Source: Amaranthus tricolor
Taxonomy: Eukaryota > Streptophyta > Magnoliopsida > Caryophyllales > Amaranthaceae
Assembly: GCF_026212465.1 (NCBI RefSeq)
Contig: NC_080062.1
Span: 2,583,501 to 2,647,500, forward strand
Direction: 5' to 3'
DNA length: 64,000 nucleotides
The first letter of the stretch is position 1; each line of letters opens with the position of its first letter. Shown here one piece after another: positions 11,384-23,020 of the stretch. The translations under genes and the position numbers were made by a program. The notes beneath the pieces were generated by a model. The model was not told where the DNA came from. It searched no databases and saw nothing but the letters and a program-made list of their open reading frames with translations.

Positions 11384-13010
11384 ATGACTACTCGTAGTCA
11401 ACATGGTATTTTCAAACCTAATCCCAAATATTCTCAAGCCTTGACCATCACCACTATTTCCCCCTTACCCAAAAACCCAATACATGCTCTCCGTGATCCG
11501 AATTGGAAAAAGGCCATACAAGAGGAATATGATGCTTTAATTGCGAATCATACTTGGGATCTTGTGCCTTGTCCAACTCATGTTAATGTGATCTGTTCTT
11601 TATGGATTTTTCGTGTTAAGACTAATTCTGATGGTTCTTTTGAGCGCTATAAGGCGTGTCTTGTTGGGGATGGGAAGTCTCAGGAAGAAGGTGTTGATTG
11701 TGATGAAACTTTTAGTCCTGTGGTTAAGCCTGCTTCGATTCGGTTAGTTTTGAGTATTGCTTTGTCTAAGTCTTGGTCTATTCACCAGCTTGATGTTAAA
11801 AATGCTTTCTTGCATGGTAATTTGCATGAGACCGTTTATATGCATCAACCTTTGGGTTTTCGTAACCCTGTGCATCTTGATTATGTTTTTCTTCTTCGAA
11901 AATCTGTATACGTGCGTAAACAGGGCCCTCGTGCTTGGTATTAACGCTTTGCTGATTTTGTTACTACCATTGGTTTCCGAAATAGCATTTGTGATAATTA
12001 TTTATTTGTGTATTCTCATGGGTCGGATCTTGCTTATCACATCTTGTATGTTGATGATATTATTCTCACTACCTCGTCTGATTCCCTCCGTCAATCTCTA
12101 ATGTCTAAACTGAGTTTTGAGTTTGCTGCAAAGGATTAGGGTCCTCTTCGTTATTTTTTGGGTATTGCCGTTACTCGTACTTCTACGGGGCTCTTTCTTG
12201 CACAACGCAAATATGCTTCTGCCATTCTTGAGAAGGCAAGGTATGTCTGATTGCAAGCCTGCTCCCACTCCTGTGGCTGCTACTAGTAAGCTTAGTAATC
12301 ATTCTAGATCTCCTTATGATAATCCCACCTTGTATCGTTGTTTGGCTGGTGCTCTTCAGTATCTCACATTTAGTCGACCTGACATTTCCTATACTGTTCA
12401 ACAAGTCTGCCTCTTTATGCATGATCCTAAAGTTGAACACATGGCTGTTCTTCATTGTATTCTTCGGTATGTTCGAGGTACTATTGATCATGGTTTACAG
12501 CTTTACCAGTTCTCAGTTTCTTCTCTTTTGTCTTATACGAATGCGGATTGGGGTGGTTGTCCGGATACTCGATGGTCCACTTCTGGATATTTAGTGTTTT
12601 TGGGTGATAACTTGATCTCTTGGTCATCCAAGCGCCAACCCACCGTTTCTAAGTCGAGTGCTGAAGAAGAGTATCGCGGTGTTGCTAATGTTGTCTCTAA
12701 AACGTGCTGGCTTCGCAATTTGCTTCTTGAGTTGAATTGTTCTATTCCTACTGCCACTCTTGAGTATTGTGACAATGTTAGTGCAGTTTCTCTTTCCGGC
12801 AATCACGTTAATCATTAGCGCACTAAACACATTGAAATGGATATTCATTTTGTTCGAGAGAAGGTCAAACGTGGTGATGTTCGCGTTCTTCATGTTCCTT
12901 CCCGGTTTCAAATTACAGATATTTTCGCCAAAGGCCTTCCTAAAATTTTATTTGATGATTTTCGATCCAGTCTCAGCGTCCACAAGCCTCTCGATTCGAC
13001 TGCAGAGGCT
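11384..13010 (+). pseudogene. Copia reverse transcriptase and RNase H, broken
   Basis: The RT starts with the ALRDPNWKKAIQEEYDAL block and has QLDVKNAFLHG. It is stopped after RAWY (TAA at about 11942), where the family has glutamine. The YVDD catalytic box is still readable at about 12046-12057 in another frame. A further TAG follows AAKD near 12137. RNase H is seen in the TNADWGGC, SWSSKRQPTVSKSSAE and EYRG blocks. It is stopped at NH* (TAG at 12816-12818), again in place of glutamine, and is readable beyond (TKHIEMDIHFVRE) up to the 3' LTR. Confidence 0.88.
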
Positions 13011-13167
13011 TATTAGAATAATATCTTCATGATTCTTAGAATATTATGTCAATATTTTGATTATATGCAAAATCATTGTAATTATTTAGTTTTCATAACT
13101 TAGGAATATATCTTGTATATATTGCATATTAATTTAATGACAAATCAAGTGAAAATCATTTCCAATA
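13011..13167 (+). repeat. 3' LTR of the copia element
   Basis: It begins tattagaataata and ends ttccaata, 157 bp. It is followed by the target duplication ATTAC at 13168-13172. Confidence 0.9.
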
Positions 13168-13574
13168 ATTACATCATTATAATAGTATATATTACCATAA
13201 AAAACAGCATCTCACAATATATAGGTAATAACCTTTTTTACGATTTTCAATCTAGTAAGGTTGTTTTAAAAATTAAAATCCGAGACATGACCCAAAAAAA
13301 TAATTTTTTTTAAAAACCCAAACCAGACAGTGTAGAAAATGGTCTAGATCAAATATTAAAAATTACAATTTGATGATTTAATTTGTGTACAGACTAAAAA
13401 CTTTGTTCAGCCAAGATGCAGATAAAATTGGCAAAAAAAAAAAATTAACCAAGTATGAAAATAGATCACTAACCTTTTGGTAAGGCCTAAATTTAAAGAA
13501 AATGTATAAATATGGAGGTGCAATTATATAAGCAAATATAGCATATGCTAGGTGCATAAATATATATCAAAAAA

Positions 13575-13714
13575 TGTTATGAGAGACGGTTTCTTCAAAA
13601 AACACATTACATATATTGGTTAAATAGCTCAATAACATAACTTAAAAAGAAAATAAAAATATGAATTTCATATTTGAAAATGTCTCTCTAAAAGATAATC
13701 TCTCACAAAAATAA
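13575..13714. repeat. Foldback MITE (short family)
   Basis: It runs from gagagacggttt to ataatctctcac, with the internal ggttaaatagctcaat signature. It belongs to the family best seen at 60802-60926. Confidence 0.5.
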
Positions 13715-13715
13715 C

Positions 13716-13892
<177 letters not shown>

Positions 13893-14569
13893 ATGTTTGA
13901 ATGGCATATCTAATATAAAACTAAAAAACAAAAGTTGCAAATAAAACTATAAAAGACAAAAGTTGTTATAAATGGTCATTTCGTCCCGTTATCCCGTGCA
14001 CCTCGTGGGTGTGGCTTCTACTTATTTTTGTAATTTGTGTATGTATCTCATGTCTTTTACCTTGCACTAGGATTTAGGAAATATTTTTTTTATTTTAGTT
14101 TTATGAATTATTGTACTAGTAAGTATATGATAAATTTATGTGTATCTCGTGGCTTTTTCCTTCTGGAAGTATTTAATAAATCTATAAAAAATAGGAAAAT
14201 TCTCTGTGATAATTTTGAATTTTTAATTTTTTTATGTATTACAGAAACCTTTTTCTTAATCCATATGATCACTCATTCCTACAACATAATATATTTTTTG
14301 TGGGATATATTAAATTAAAAAAAATTAAATATAACAAGAATAATAAAATGAAAGTACGATGAATATATGCTCCTATAATACTACGTGATATGCGCGTATT
14401 CCTATCTTTCCCATTAAAAATACTGTTAACAAATACTGTTTAAAAAAGTATATGAATATATGGTCCTACTTGTTAAACAATGATCAACTTCACATGTTGC
14501 TTTCAAGTTTCACGTCAACCATTATTCTTTATGGGTCCAGTAAAAATATTGCATATACAAACACGAATT

Positions 14570-14696
14570 GTTGTATGATACGGTCTCACTGTGAGACAAA
14601 TCTCATATTTAGATTAAATAGCCCTCTAATAAAATTTTTAGCTTATAGACTTCTTGTTTTGAGGTCGTTTCACCGTGAGATAGTTTCATACAAGAC
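14570..14696. repeat. Foldback MITE (short family)
   Basis: The ends are ttgtatgatacggtctcac and gtgagatagtttcatacaa, which are inverted copies. The middle contains gattaaatagccct. The length is about 127 bp, like the copy at 60802-60926. Confidence 0.65.
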
Positions 14697-15040
14697 GGGC
14701 TAATATACAAAAAGGATACTATGTTTTAAATCTAAAACTATTCATAATTTATAACATAATATTCTTTCTGTGGACCATAAACAATATAAAAATGCCAAAA
14801 TAAAGTTAGTGGAAGATATTTGAAGATCATAAACATTATTAAATTATTAAAATGAGGATGAATTATGTTAATTTTGTCCAAAATTTATGATATAATTAGA
14901 AAGATTTTTTATAAAAAGAACAAATAAAACAATTCAAAATGACATATACAAACAACTTTATTAAACGTAGGAAGTATTTATTATTTCTATTTTCCAATTA
15001 TTTTTACAACAATTAAGTTAAAAAGCTCTCATATCAAAGA

Positions 15041-15360
15041 AAGCGTTTGATTCATTGCTTTTTGCTTAGTTTTTTGAGTGACTTTTGACTTTTGGCATGT
15101 TGATTGGTTAAACAGCCAAAAAAATTATTTGTTAAATGACTTTTAAGCTAGCTGAAAAGCTAGCTTTTTTATTGGCTTTTTGCTTATTGAATCACTTTTT
15201 CTCTAATACACAACCAATATCTAAATTTATAAAACATCTCCATAAACAGCTAGCTTTTTCAGCTAACTTAAAAGCCAACAAAAACAGCCAATATTTTCAG
15301 CTAGTCAAATAAGTCAACTAAAAATGCCAACAACCAACAACCAATCACCAAACACCCCCA
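15041..15360. repeat. Foldback MITE of about 320 bp
   Basis: The left arm (agcgtttgattcattgc, then agctagctgaaaagctagct) and the right arm (cagctagctttttcagctaa ... ccaatcaccaaacaccccc) are inverted relatives. The ends resemble those of hAT-type MITEs (G/T-rich gtgtttggt), but no target duplication was resolved. Non-coding. Confidence 0.6.
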
Positions 15361-15378
15361 ATAATCTAAAATGCTACA

Positions 15379-15641
15379 TGTAGAAAATCATAATGGCGCA
15401 ATTTGATTAATTAGGATTTAGTTTGGTGAATACTAGATTTGTATTAATTATTAATGAGAGGTAACACCTCTATTTATACAGAAGATTAGGACTAAAATAA
15501 GGAAACAAAATATTAACCTAAACCCAAATTATAGGAAACAAAATAATCTTAATATCCTAAATATTAAAAAAATCTTAACTTCCTAAAACATAACGTTATT
15601 AAATAATATCTTTATTTTATTCTACTTTATATTTTCCTACA
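15379..15641 (-). repeat. 3' LTR (minus-strand sense) of the gag-only element
   Basis: 263 bp, running from tgtagaaaatcataat to attttcctaca. It aligns over its whole length with 16981-17238. Confidence 0.85.
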
Positions 15642-16356
15642 CTCCTCCTCAAGTGTTAGGTCTCGGGATCACTGAAACCGAGCTTGCACAATAGTTTTCA
15701 AGTCTTCAAATCCAATCGCCTTTAATAGAAAATCCGCTAGTTGATCTTTTGATTATACAAAGGAAATTTTGATTATCTCTTCTGCAAATTTTTTCATAAT
15801 TAACTTTCAAATCTTCGGATTTAGATAAAAGGTCAAGAAATAAATTGGGCTGGTTTATTTTGTTATTTGGATCAAAGATTCTAATTTTAGGGTGTGGTCT
15901 TAATTGAGTTTTGAGTTTAGGTTTTATGGGTGAAGTAAGATTTTTCTTTTTATTTTGTTTTGTAAGAAGGGATTTTTGTAAGGTAGATGAGTAGTGGATT
16001 TTCATGAGGAAAATTAGTAGGATTGATTTTTGTGGGTCATGGGATTTGTGTGGGTCAAGAGAAATGGGTAGGATTCATTTTGGAAAGTAAATTCTTGCCC
16101 TAATTACCCCCAACCACATTTCTCTCTCCAGTTTGACTTACTTTTTTTCATTCCCTTCAATATCTGAATTGAGTATATATATATATAGAGAGAGAGAAAG
16201 AAGCATTCAAACTCTTGTGGATGTTGACCACATTTTCCACATAAGTGGCTTGTCTCAATTTTTTGTTGAGAATTTCAGGCGTTGGCCAGTCATCGGAAGG
16301 TGTCTGGTTGAATTTGGTCTTGCTGCCGGTTCGGTTTATCTTAGCGTTGTTGGCGT

Positions 16357-16605
16357 TCACTCATTGTTGGGGTGGGCCGTGGGCGATTGTTGAGTGGTCT
16401 CCTCGGTTCTCTTTTGGTTCTTCTCCCTTTTCTCTATTTCTCCCCTTGCGATCTCACGCTGAATGAGGTCATTTATGGGAGGTAGCGAAATTCGTCCGAG
16501 AATGAATTGAATTCTTGTCCATAGTTCGTGAGCGCTGGTAGTGTAGTCAAGAAAACATTTTATAAGGTATCTGTCAATATTTTCGATGATCCATGACATC
16601 ACCAT
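16357..16605 (-). pseudogene. Copia-type gag fragment in the LTR element
   Basis: The frame shows MVMSWIIENID, then the YTTSAHELWTRIQ block, then a QREIARGE segment. This is the conserved core of plant copia gag (retrotrans_gag/UBN2_3 type). It is preceded in frame by a W-E-x-x-N-D segment, so the reading frame extends further upstream than this start. No protease, integrase or RT is seen in the rest of the element. It ends in a poorly conserved tail (TAHPNNE). Confidence 0.65.
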
Positions 16606-16980
16606 ACTATCATTTTGCTCCCATTAATCGTTTGTGGTGGTTGGAGGGACGATAGTGATATGATTGAGCCTCCCTGATCACTAATTTCGGTCTTTGTTTC
16701 TTTTACAATACTTGGTGTAATTTTGGTAGTTTAATTTTTCTGATACTATTGGTCTTGTATTGATTTTTTGGTTAAATTTTTGGAAGAGGAAGAACATTTG
16801 TTCCACATGTGCCATTGAAATTATTTTTTTTGGTTTGTTTTGTTTTAGTTTGGTTTGATTTTTTTTTTTTTTTTTTGTTTTGATTTGGTTTTTGTTTGGA
16901 TCAATTTTGGTCGATTATGATCAATGATAAAATACAGGTAGAGTTTTTCCGTCCAGGAAAACCTTGCGGCGCTGATACCA

Positions 16981-17238
16981 TGTAGAAAATCATAATGCGG
17001 AATTTGGTTGGAGTTTAGTTTGGTGAGTAGTGGATTTGTATTAATTATTAATGAGATGTAACACCTCTATCTATACAGAAGATTAGGACTAAAATAAGAA
17101 AACAAAATATTAACCTAAACTTAAATAACAAAAAACAAAATAACCTTAATATCATAAATATTAAAAAGATTCTAACTTTCTAAAACATAATATTATAAAA
17201 TAATATCTTTATTTTAATCTACATTATATTTTCCAACA
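16981..17238 (-). repeat. 5' LTR (minus-strand sense) of the gag-only element
   Basis: 258 bp, beginning tgtagaaaatcataatgc and ending attttccaaca, and matching 15379-15641. The primer-binding site abuts it at 16980. Confidence 0.85.
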
Positions 17239-17254
17239 CTAAAAAAATAAGGGC

Positions 17255-17294
17255 CACGTGCTACATGGTCATGCCATCAAGCATATTATAAATA
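17255..17294 (+). promoter_or_regulatory. Probable PAP29 core promoter: G-box and TATA box
   Basis: A palindromic CACGTG lies at 17255-17260 within gccacgtgc. A TATA box, tataaata, lies at 17287-17294, about 100 bp before the ATG at 17392. Only about 16 bp separate the G-box from the end of the upstream LTR element. The motif assignment is by sequence only. Confidence 0.55.
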
Positions 17295-17391
17295 TAACCC
17301 TACCACATCCTTAGTTAGCTCGTATGAACCAACAAATTAGTGATTTCAAGTAAATATAGCAAGTGGGAAATCTAGAATAATACACACAAAG

Positions 17392-20300
17392 ATGAGTAAG
17401 TCAACAATATTGAGCTTTTCTAAAGCATGGAGTAAGATGCAATTATTGAGTTTTCTTATCATTTTTATGTCCATTCTTGGGATCTCAACATCATCATCAT
17501 CATCATCACCATCACCATCATCACATAATGATGATAATGATGTAAAATTGAAATTTAATAAAAATGGAGAATTCAAGATATTGCAAGTATCAGATATGCA
17601 TTATGCCAATGGTAAAGATACTCCATGTAGTGATATCTTACCTTCTCAAATTCAACAAGGTTGCTCTGATCTTAATACTACCGATTTTCTCCGTCGTTAT
17701 ATTCAGGCTGAGAATCCTGACTTCATCATTTTCTCTGGTATATATTTTTTCCTCTTTTTATTGTCTAATTATTGCTTATTTATTTAATTTATTCTAAAGT
17801 TCTCACCCATCTTGTAAAAATGCGGTAATGGTTATGTTTGGGATGATGCGGTTATCGTAATATCTAAATATCTGTCAAAATCATAAGATGTTCCTTAATA
17901 TAGCCTAAAAATATTTAGTTTTTTACATCTTTACGATGCGAGAAATATTGATTTATACTTCTTCGATTTTAATAGTTGTTACAGTTTCTGTAGCAAATAC
18001 TGTTCATCAACTGATCTTATTTGACATATAATTCTCCATATATAATATAAAACAAAATCAAATGAGATTTTATTTTGATTTATCTTAACACATATTTTCA
18101 TAATATTAACTTTAAGAATTTTTATCATATAAAATTAGTAAAAAACAAAAATGTAACTATTATTAAAATCAGAGAAAATATATCGTAAAAGTCATTATAA
18201 TAGTCTATGTGAAAGGGGAGGGTGGAGAGGTGGGGACAATACGGTGGGTAGATGTTGAGATCATACTTTTAGTAATAAAACAATAATAAATTATAATATC
18301 CGTTATATTTTTTATTTTTGACAATTTCATATTACTTGCTACATTTCTATTTTTAATAATAAAACAATCATTTAAAGTTCTACCTATCCCTATTTTTATC
18401 CTACTCTATACTCTATACTTTATAATAAATTACTATACAATACTCTAAAGTAACCTTAACATATTTTTCCTTTTTCTTTTTCAATTAACAATAATAAAAT
18501 ACTATACTCTATAAAGTAACCAATCAGCTATAATGTAGGTCAATCACTTTTCTTAAATCTCGTGCCCTTGCAAATGTAGCAACTAAAACGAAACGAAGGA
18601 AGTAGATGGGTAGTGCCCTACAGGGTGGTGTACGAATGGGCAGTTAAAAGTTAAAACTTGCCCACAATTAGATTTTTTTTTGTGATTTACTTTTTTTAAA
18701 TTAACTTCTTATTTTCGAGTATTAGTTTTATATTTCTTTTATCTCTTTTCAAACAATTTATTTGCTTTTTATACTATTTATTAATCACTTTTAATTTATA
18801 ATTTATTCTTAATTTATAAATGAGAATATAGTCAAATGGGATGTTATTTGATTGATCTCAACGTAAGGAATATTAATATCTATTTTTCATTATTTTAAAT
18901 TATGTATAATTAAAGATATTTAAGATTAAATTTGTGTATTGATAAATATGCATAAAGCAAATGAGACATTTAAAATGAAGTTAAAGAGAATAGTTTTCAA
19001 TGTAAAAAACAGCCAAATAACCAATTATAATTGGACATGCATGTGACAATTTTTTTTGAAATAACCTACAACAACCTACTATATAGCGACTATTTCAGAA
19101 TGAAGGAAGTAATTCCTTATTAATGGTCGAACTTTTGGGATTAAATTTTTTTTTATGAATTATGATTATTGATGAATGAAAACATGCATACATGATGTAG
19201 GTGACAATGTGCATGCATTAGACTCAAAAAACTATAATAAATCCATGGATGAAGCATTTGCACCCGCTATAGAGTCCAACATTCCATGGACTGCTATTTT
19301 AGGAAACCATGATGCTAATGAAATCGCAACCGGATACCCAAAAGAGGCAATTATGGATTACATAATTGGGATGAAGAACATCATAGCCTTTAAAAACCCT
19401 ACAAATCTTGAAGAAGATGAATCAATTTGGGGATTTGGCAATTTCAATTTAGAGGTTGGTGGAGTTAATGGTTCATCTTTTCAAGATAAGTCTATTCTGA
19501 ACCTTTATTTTCTGGATAGTGGTGAAGTTACTTATAGTCATGCTCCATCTTTTTATGTCGGTTATGATTGGATTAAACCGTCTCAACAATCTTGGTTTCT
19601 TCGCACTTCTAAGAAACTTCAGGTATGTTAATTTCATACTTTTCTTCAATTCAACCTTATTTTGTTCAGTTTTACTGCACTTGTTTTCAATTTAATTTAT
19701 TTTTATTATATTTTATAGTGAATTTGAGTTTGAAAATTTGATTCAATGTGAATTTCAAACAATTTACAAATTTTAAACTTAAATCCTTAATTGTCATTAT
19801 TCTCATCTTAAGCTAGGGATCTAGAGTTAGAGATGGCAGGCGGTATAATTTTACGAATTTCGTACCGCATCCATCCTAGTTAGAGTGGGTGTGAGTGTGA
19901 ATTCAATGTCTAAAAAGTATAACCCACCATACTAGTGGGTAGGTGCTTGCTATTATGATGGTATATGGTGCATATTTACGAATACTGAATGCATATGAGG
20001 CGCGTATAAAATAATTATAATAGTGATGACTTAATAGAAATACTTTCCTATATGAACAAGCATATATATGAAAATTCAACTTGCAATAGATAATAAATAA
20101 GATAGTAAAAAAATTTATAAAAATATAATAAAATATAAAAGAAAGTATGTGCACCTGCCCCTTTATTTTTCCATCCCTTATTATTATTACAACAACTTGG
20201 AATTAATTTCAAATTCTTTAGTCTCATATGGAGCCAGCTAGGAATCTTGAAACTACTTGAAATTTAAAAAAGCAATGCACACGTAAGAATTACTATATGC

Positions 20301-23020
20301 TAAGTCATCAACTAATACTGAGTATATTATATTATATTATATTAAAATATATTATGAATCGCAGTGGTAGAATGGACGATTATTAATATTATTCATCGTT
20401 TATGCTTATTTTATATATTACGACTTATATGTAAGAAAAAATATAGACAAGTGGAATCTTGTTTGAATTGTTTAATCCCATAGTTTCATAAAATTAACTT
20501 TTATTTAATTTCTAGATGTACATATTTCAATATATAAGTAATTAAAATAACATATTATATTGCATAAAAAGTCAAATGTAACAAGTGCAGTGAAACAGAG
20601 AAAGTATAATAATATCAACTTTTAATAACGGTAAATAATACCAAATTAGAGGGATTTTTTCCTAAAATAATATCAACCTTAATTTTTTAGCTAGTTTACC
20701 AATTTTTAACTTTTCAAAAAATAGATGTAAAAAGTTTTGATACAAAATAATATTCGCCTTAAATATTAAAAGTGCATAGAATTTTAAAAATATTTTTTAA
20801 TTTTTACTCTGCCTAATAATCATACAATACTATAAAAAAGTTGGAAAATTTCAAGTGTCATCCTCTACGAAAAACATCATACAATACTATAAAAAAAGTT
20901 AGAAAATTTCAAGTGTCATCCTCTAAGAACACATGAAAAATATAATTATTTTAGTGGATGATTGTTAATTACATGACAATATTTACCTAATTTAGAAGTT
21001 GATAAATTTTAAAATTAGAGCTAAAATTAGGTATAGTATGGAGTATAATTTATTATAGCAATTCTATATAACTAACCTACAATTTAATATATTTAATTAA
21101 ATAAAGTGATGTATTCAATAAATAATTCAAAATAAATCAGCATTTAATTTTTGCTTTAAAAAAGTCATGTATTCGATAAATCATACAATACTATAAAAAA
21201 GTTGGAAAATTTCAAGTGTCATTCTCTAAGAAAACATGACAAATATAATTATTTTAGTGGTTGATTGTTGATTACATGACAATATTTATCTGATTTAGAA
21301 TTTGATAACTTTATAAAATTAGAGCTAAAATTAAGTGCAGTATGAAGTATAATTTATTATAGCAATTCTATATAACTAACCTAAAATTTAATATATTTAA
21401 TTAAATAAAAAAGTAATGTATTCAACAAATAATTTAAAATAAATCAGTATTTAATTTTTGCTTTAAAAAAATCATACATTCGATCAATTTAATGGCGATA
21501 ATATACTTTCATTATTTTTTAAAGTTATATTTTTATATGTTATACACTTATAAATTCGTGTATTACACGCTTCTAGAATGTATTGATGATATAGGAAACG
21601 TACAAGACTGGGGTACTGCCACAAGACAAAGCCGCACCAGGGTTGGTGTTCTTCCACATCCCAATACCCGAATTCACCAACATAACCGAATCAAATATGG
21701 TCGGTGTAAGACAAGAGGATGTCAGTTGCCCCGGATACAATTCGGGTTTTTTTGATACTATGGTCAAGGCAGGTGACATTAAAGCGGCTTTTGTAGGACA
21801 TGGTCACTTAAATGACTATTGTGGTAAGCTTTGTGACATTCAACTTTGTAATGCTGCTGGATTCGGGTACCACGGATACGGGTTGGCGGGTTGGCCCAGA
21901 AGAGCTAGAGTTATCCATATTAAACTTGATAAAACTGAGGATGGTAACTGGGGTCCAGTTAAGTCTATTGTTACTTGGAAGAGAATTCATGATGATCATC
22001 TCACTATTATCGATCCTGAAGTCCTTTGGACTTCTAGTAAGTTTTTTCTACTCTTTATCTAACTAATGAAAGTCTTTAAATAGTTTGTTATGAAGCTATA
22101 AATTACTCAAAAACGTTCTCACTTTTTATTTTGAAGTCTTTTATTTGTTGTTCTTATAAAGAATCTTTCTATTTATATTACAAATTTAGACAAAAATAAC
22201 CTTGTTCATTCTCATTGCTTTAGCCTTCACATATCTTTCATTAACTCTAATTTAACATTTTTTATATTCCTTATCGCCCCCACGTGTTTTCCACTAACTT
22301 TATAAAAAAAACCTTTTTATCAGTTTTCCCCATATTTTTCTACTAACTTTCTTTTAATATATTTTTAATATCTATAGTCCTCATATTTCCTCTATCAAAT
22401 TTATTATTCAAAAAAAATAATATCTTTATGTCTAAAAGATTCTATTTTTCTTAATTGTAGTAAACATTCCTTATGGAAACTTCATTAAGAAACGGAAGGA
22501 ATATATATTCCTTATGGAAATTTCATAAATAAACAACATGCAGCTTTCGTTAATATTTAATTATTGCAAATGCTTAATTATTGCAAATGCTTAAGGATAC
22601 CCCTAAGGCTGAGACGTTCGTTACAATAGCAATAATATATTTAACAGAGTAAATTAGAAAAATAATATATTTGAAAGAGTAAATTAGAAAACAAAATTAA
22701 AAATAAAAAGATAATATTTTGACACGTAATTTGGAGATAGTTTATAAAACGATATGGAAACTTGGAAAGTGCTTGGCCAATGAAAATTTTTTGGATCATT
22801 TATTAAAATTAAAATATTGTCCAACTTTTACATTAAAAAATATTCTTTTAATAATTTAAGATAATTATACATCCACTAGTTGTTTTAAATAACTTTGACC
22901 CCTTAATTTAAGATTTAAGATCAACCACTGATTATGTTGATCATCCTAATAATTGTTGTCATTTTGAATGCAGACCGCGAGGGATCTAAATCGCTGTTGA
23001 ACCCGGTTCAAAGTGAATGA
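17392..23020 (+). CDS. PAP29: Purple acid phosphatase, PAP29 type, four exons
   Basis: Exons are 17392-17737, 19201-19622, 21595-22036 and 22974-23020. All junctions are GT-AG and the frame stays open for 418 codons. Residues about 15-35 (MQLLSFLIIFMSILGIS) form a signal peptide, followed by a serine/proline/histidine low-complexity stretch. The metallophosphoesterase motifs follow in order: DMHY near residue 70, GDN across the exon 1/2 junction, LGNHD in exon 2, VFFHIPIPE and GHGH in exon 3. The blocks NLYFLDSG and DWIKPSQQSWF are typical of PAP14/16/28/29 proteins. Arabidopsis PAP29, labelled probable inactive PAP, is of similar length (about 390). As in that subgroup the usual D-x-G and GDxxY motifs are altered (no tyrosine after GDN), so the metal centre may differ from classic PAPs. 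A secreted phosphatase or phosphodiesterase role is inferred. Exon 4 encodes only the last 15 or so residues. Confidence 0.92.
17957..18606. repeat. MITE-like element in PAP29 intron 1
   Basis: The left end tacttcttcgattttaatag and the right end (complement of aaacgaaacgaaggaagta) are inverted relatives, Stowaway-like and flanked by TA. At about 650 bp it is long for a MITE and may be composite. Intron 1 (17738-19200) is otherwise AT-rich without further structure. Confidence 0.45.
20819..21487. repeat. 304-bp tandem duplication in PAP29 intron 2
   Basis: One full copy spans about 20877-21180 and a second about 21181-21487. A partial copy of the first 58 bp lies at 20819-20876. Each full copy starts tcatacaatactataaaa and contains tcaagtgtcat and gcaattctatataactaacc. 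The copies are about 90 percent alike by eye. The second copy stops about 105 bp before the exon 3 acceptor. Confidence 0.9.
22110..22503. repeat. MITE-like element in PAP29 intron 3
   Basis: The right end is aaacggaaggaatata. The left half (gttcttataaagaat ... accttgttcat ... cactaactttataaaa) matches a second copy at 26109-26370. The ends look Stowaway-like (tccattcct/aggaat) but the left terminus is degraded. Confidence 0.55.

Larger units (their letters stand above)
8299..13167 (+). mobile_element. Full-length Ty1/copia LTR retrotransposon, inactive
   Basis: The two LTRs are 157 bp each (8299-8455 and 13011-13167) and differ at about 7 positions. The 5-bp target duplication ATTAC lies at 8294-8298 and 13168-13172. 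Gag, protease, integrase, reverse transcriptase and RNase H follow in the copia order (integrase before RT). The LTR ends read TA...TA rather than TG...CA in both copies. The coding part is interrupted by several stops and frameshifts, so the copy is dead. A clear primer-binding site after 8455 was not recognised. The element is 4869 bp long, normal for copia. Confidence 0.93.
15379..17238 (-). mobile_element. Short LTR retrotransposon with gag remains only, minus strand
   Basis: LTR-like repeats lie at 15379-15641 and 16981-17238, each beginning TGTAGAAAATC and ending in CA on the + strand. Directly inside the right LTR, at 16968-16980, the complement of TGGTATCAGCGCC forms a methionine-tRNA type primer site, so the element reads on the minus strand. 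The purine tract beside the left LTR (complement of ctcctcctcaag) agrees. Flanking 5-mers are CTACA and CTAAA, a near-match target duplication. The interior holds only gag-like remains, so this is a non-autonomous TR-GAG-like or deleted copia copy. Its right end is about 150 bp upstream of the PAP29 start codon. Confidence 0.85.
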
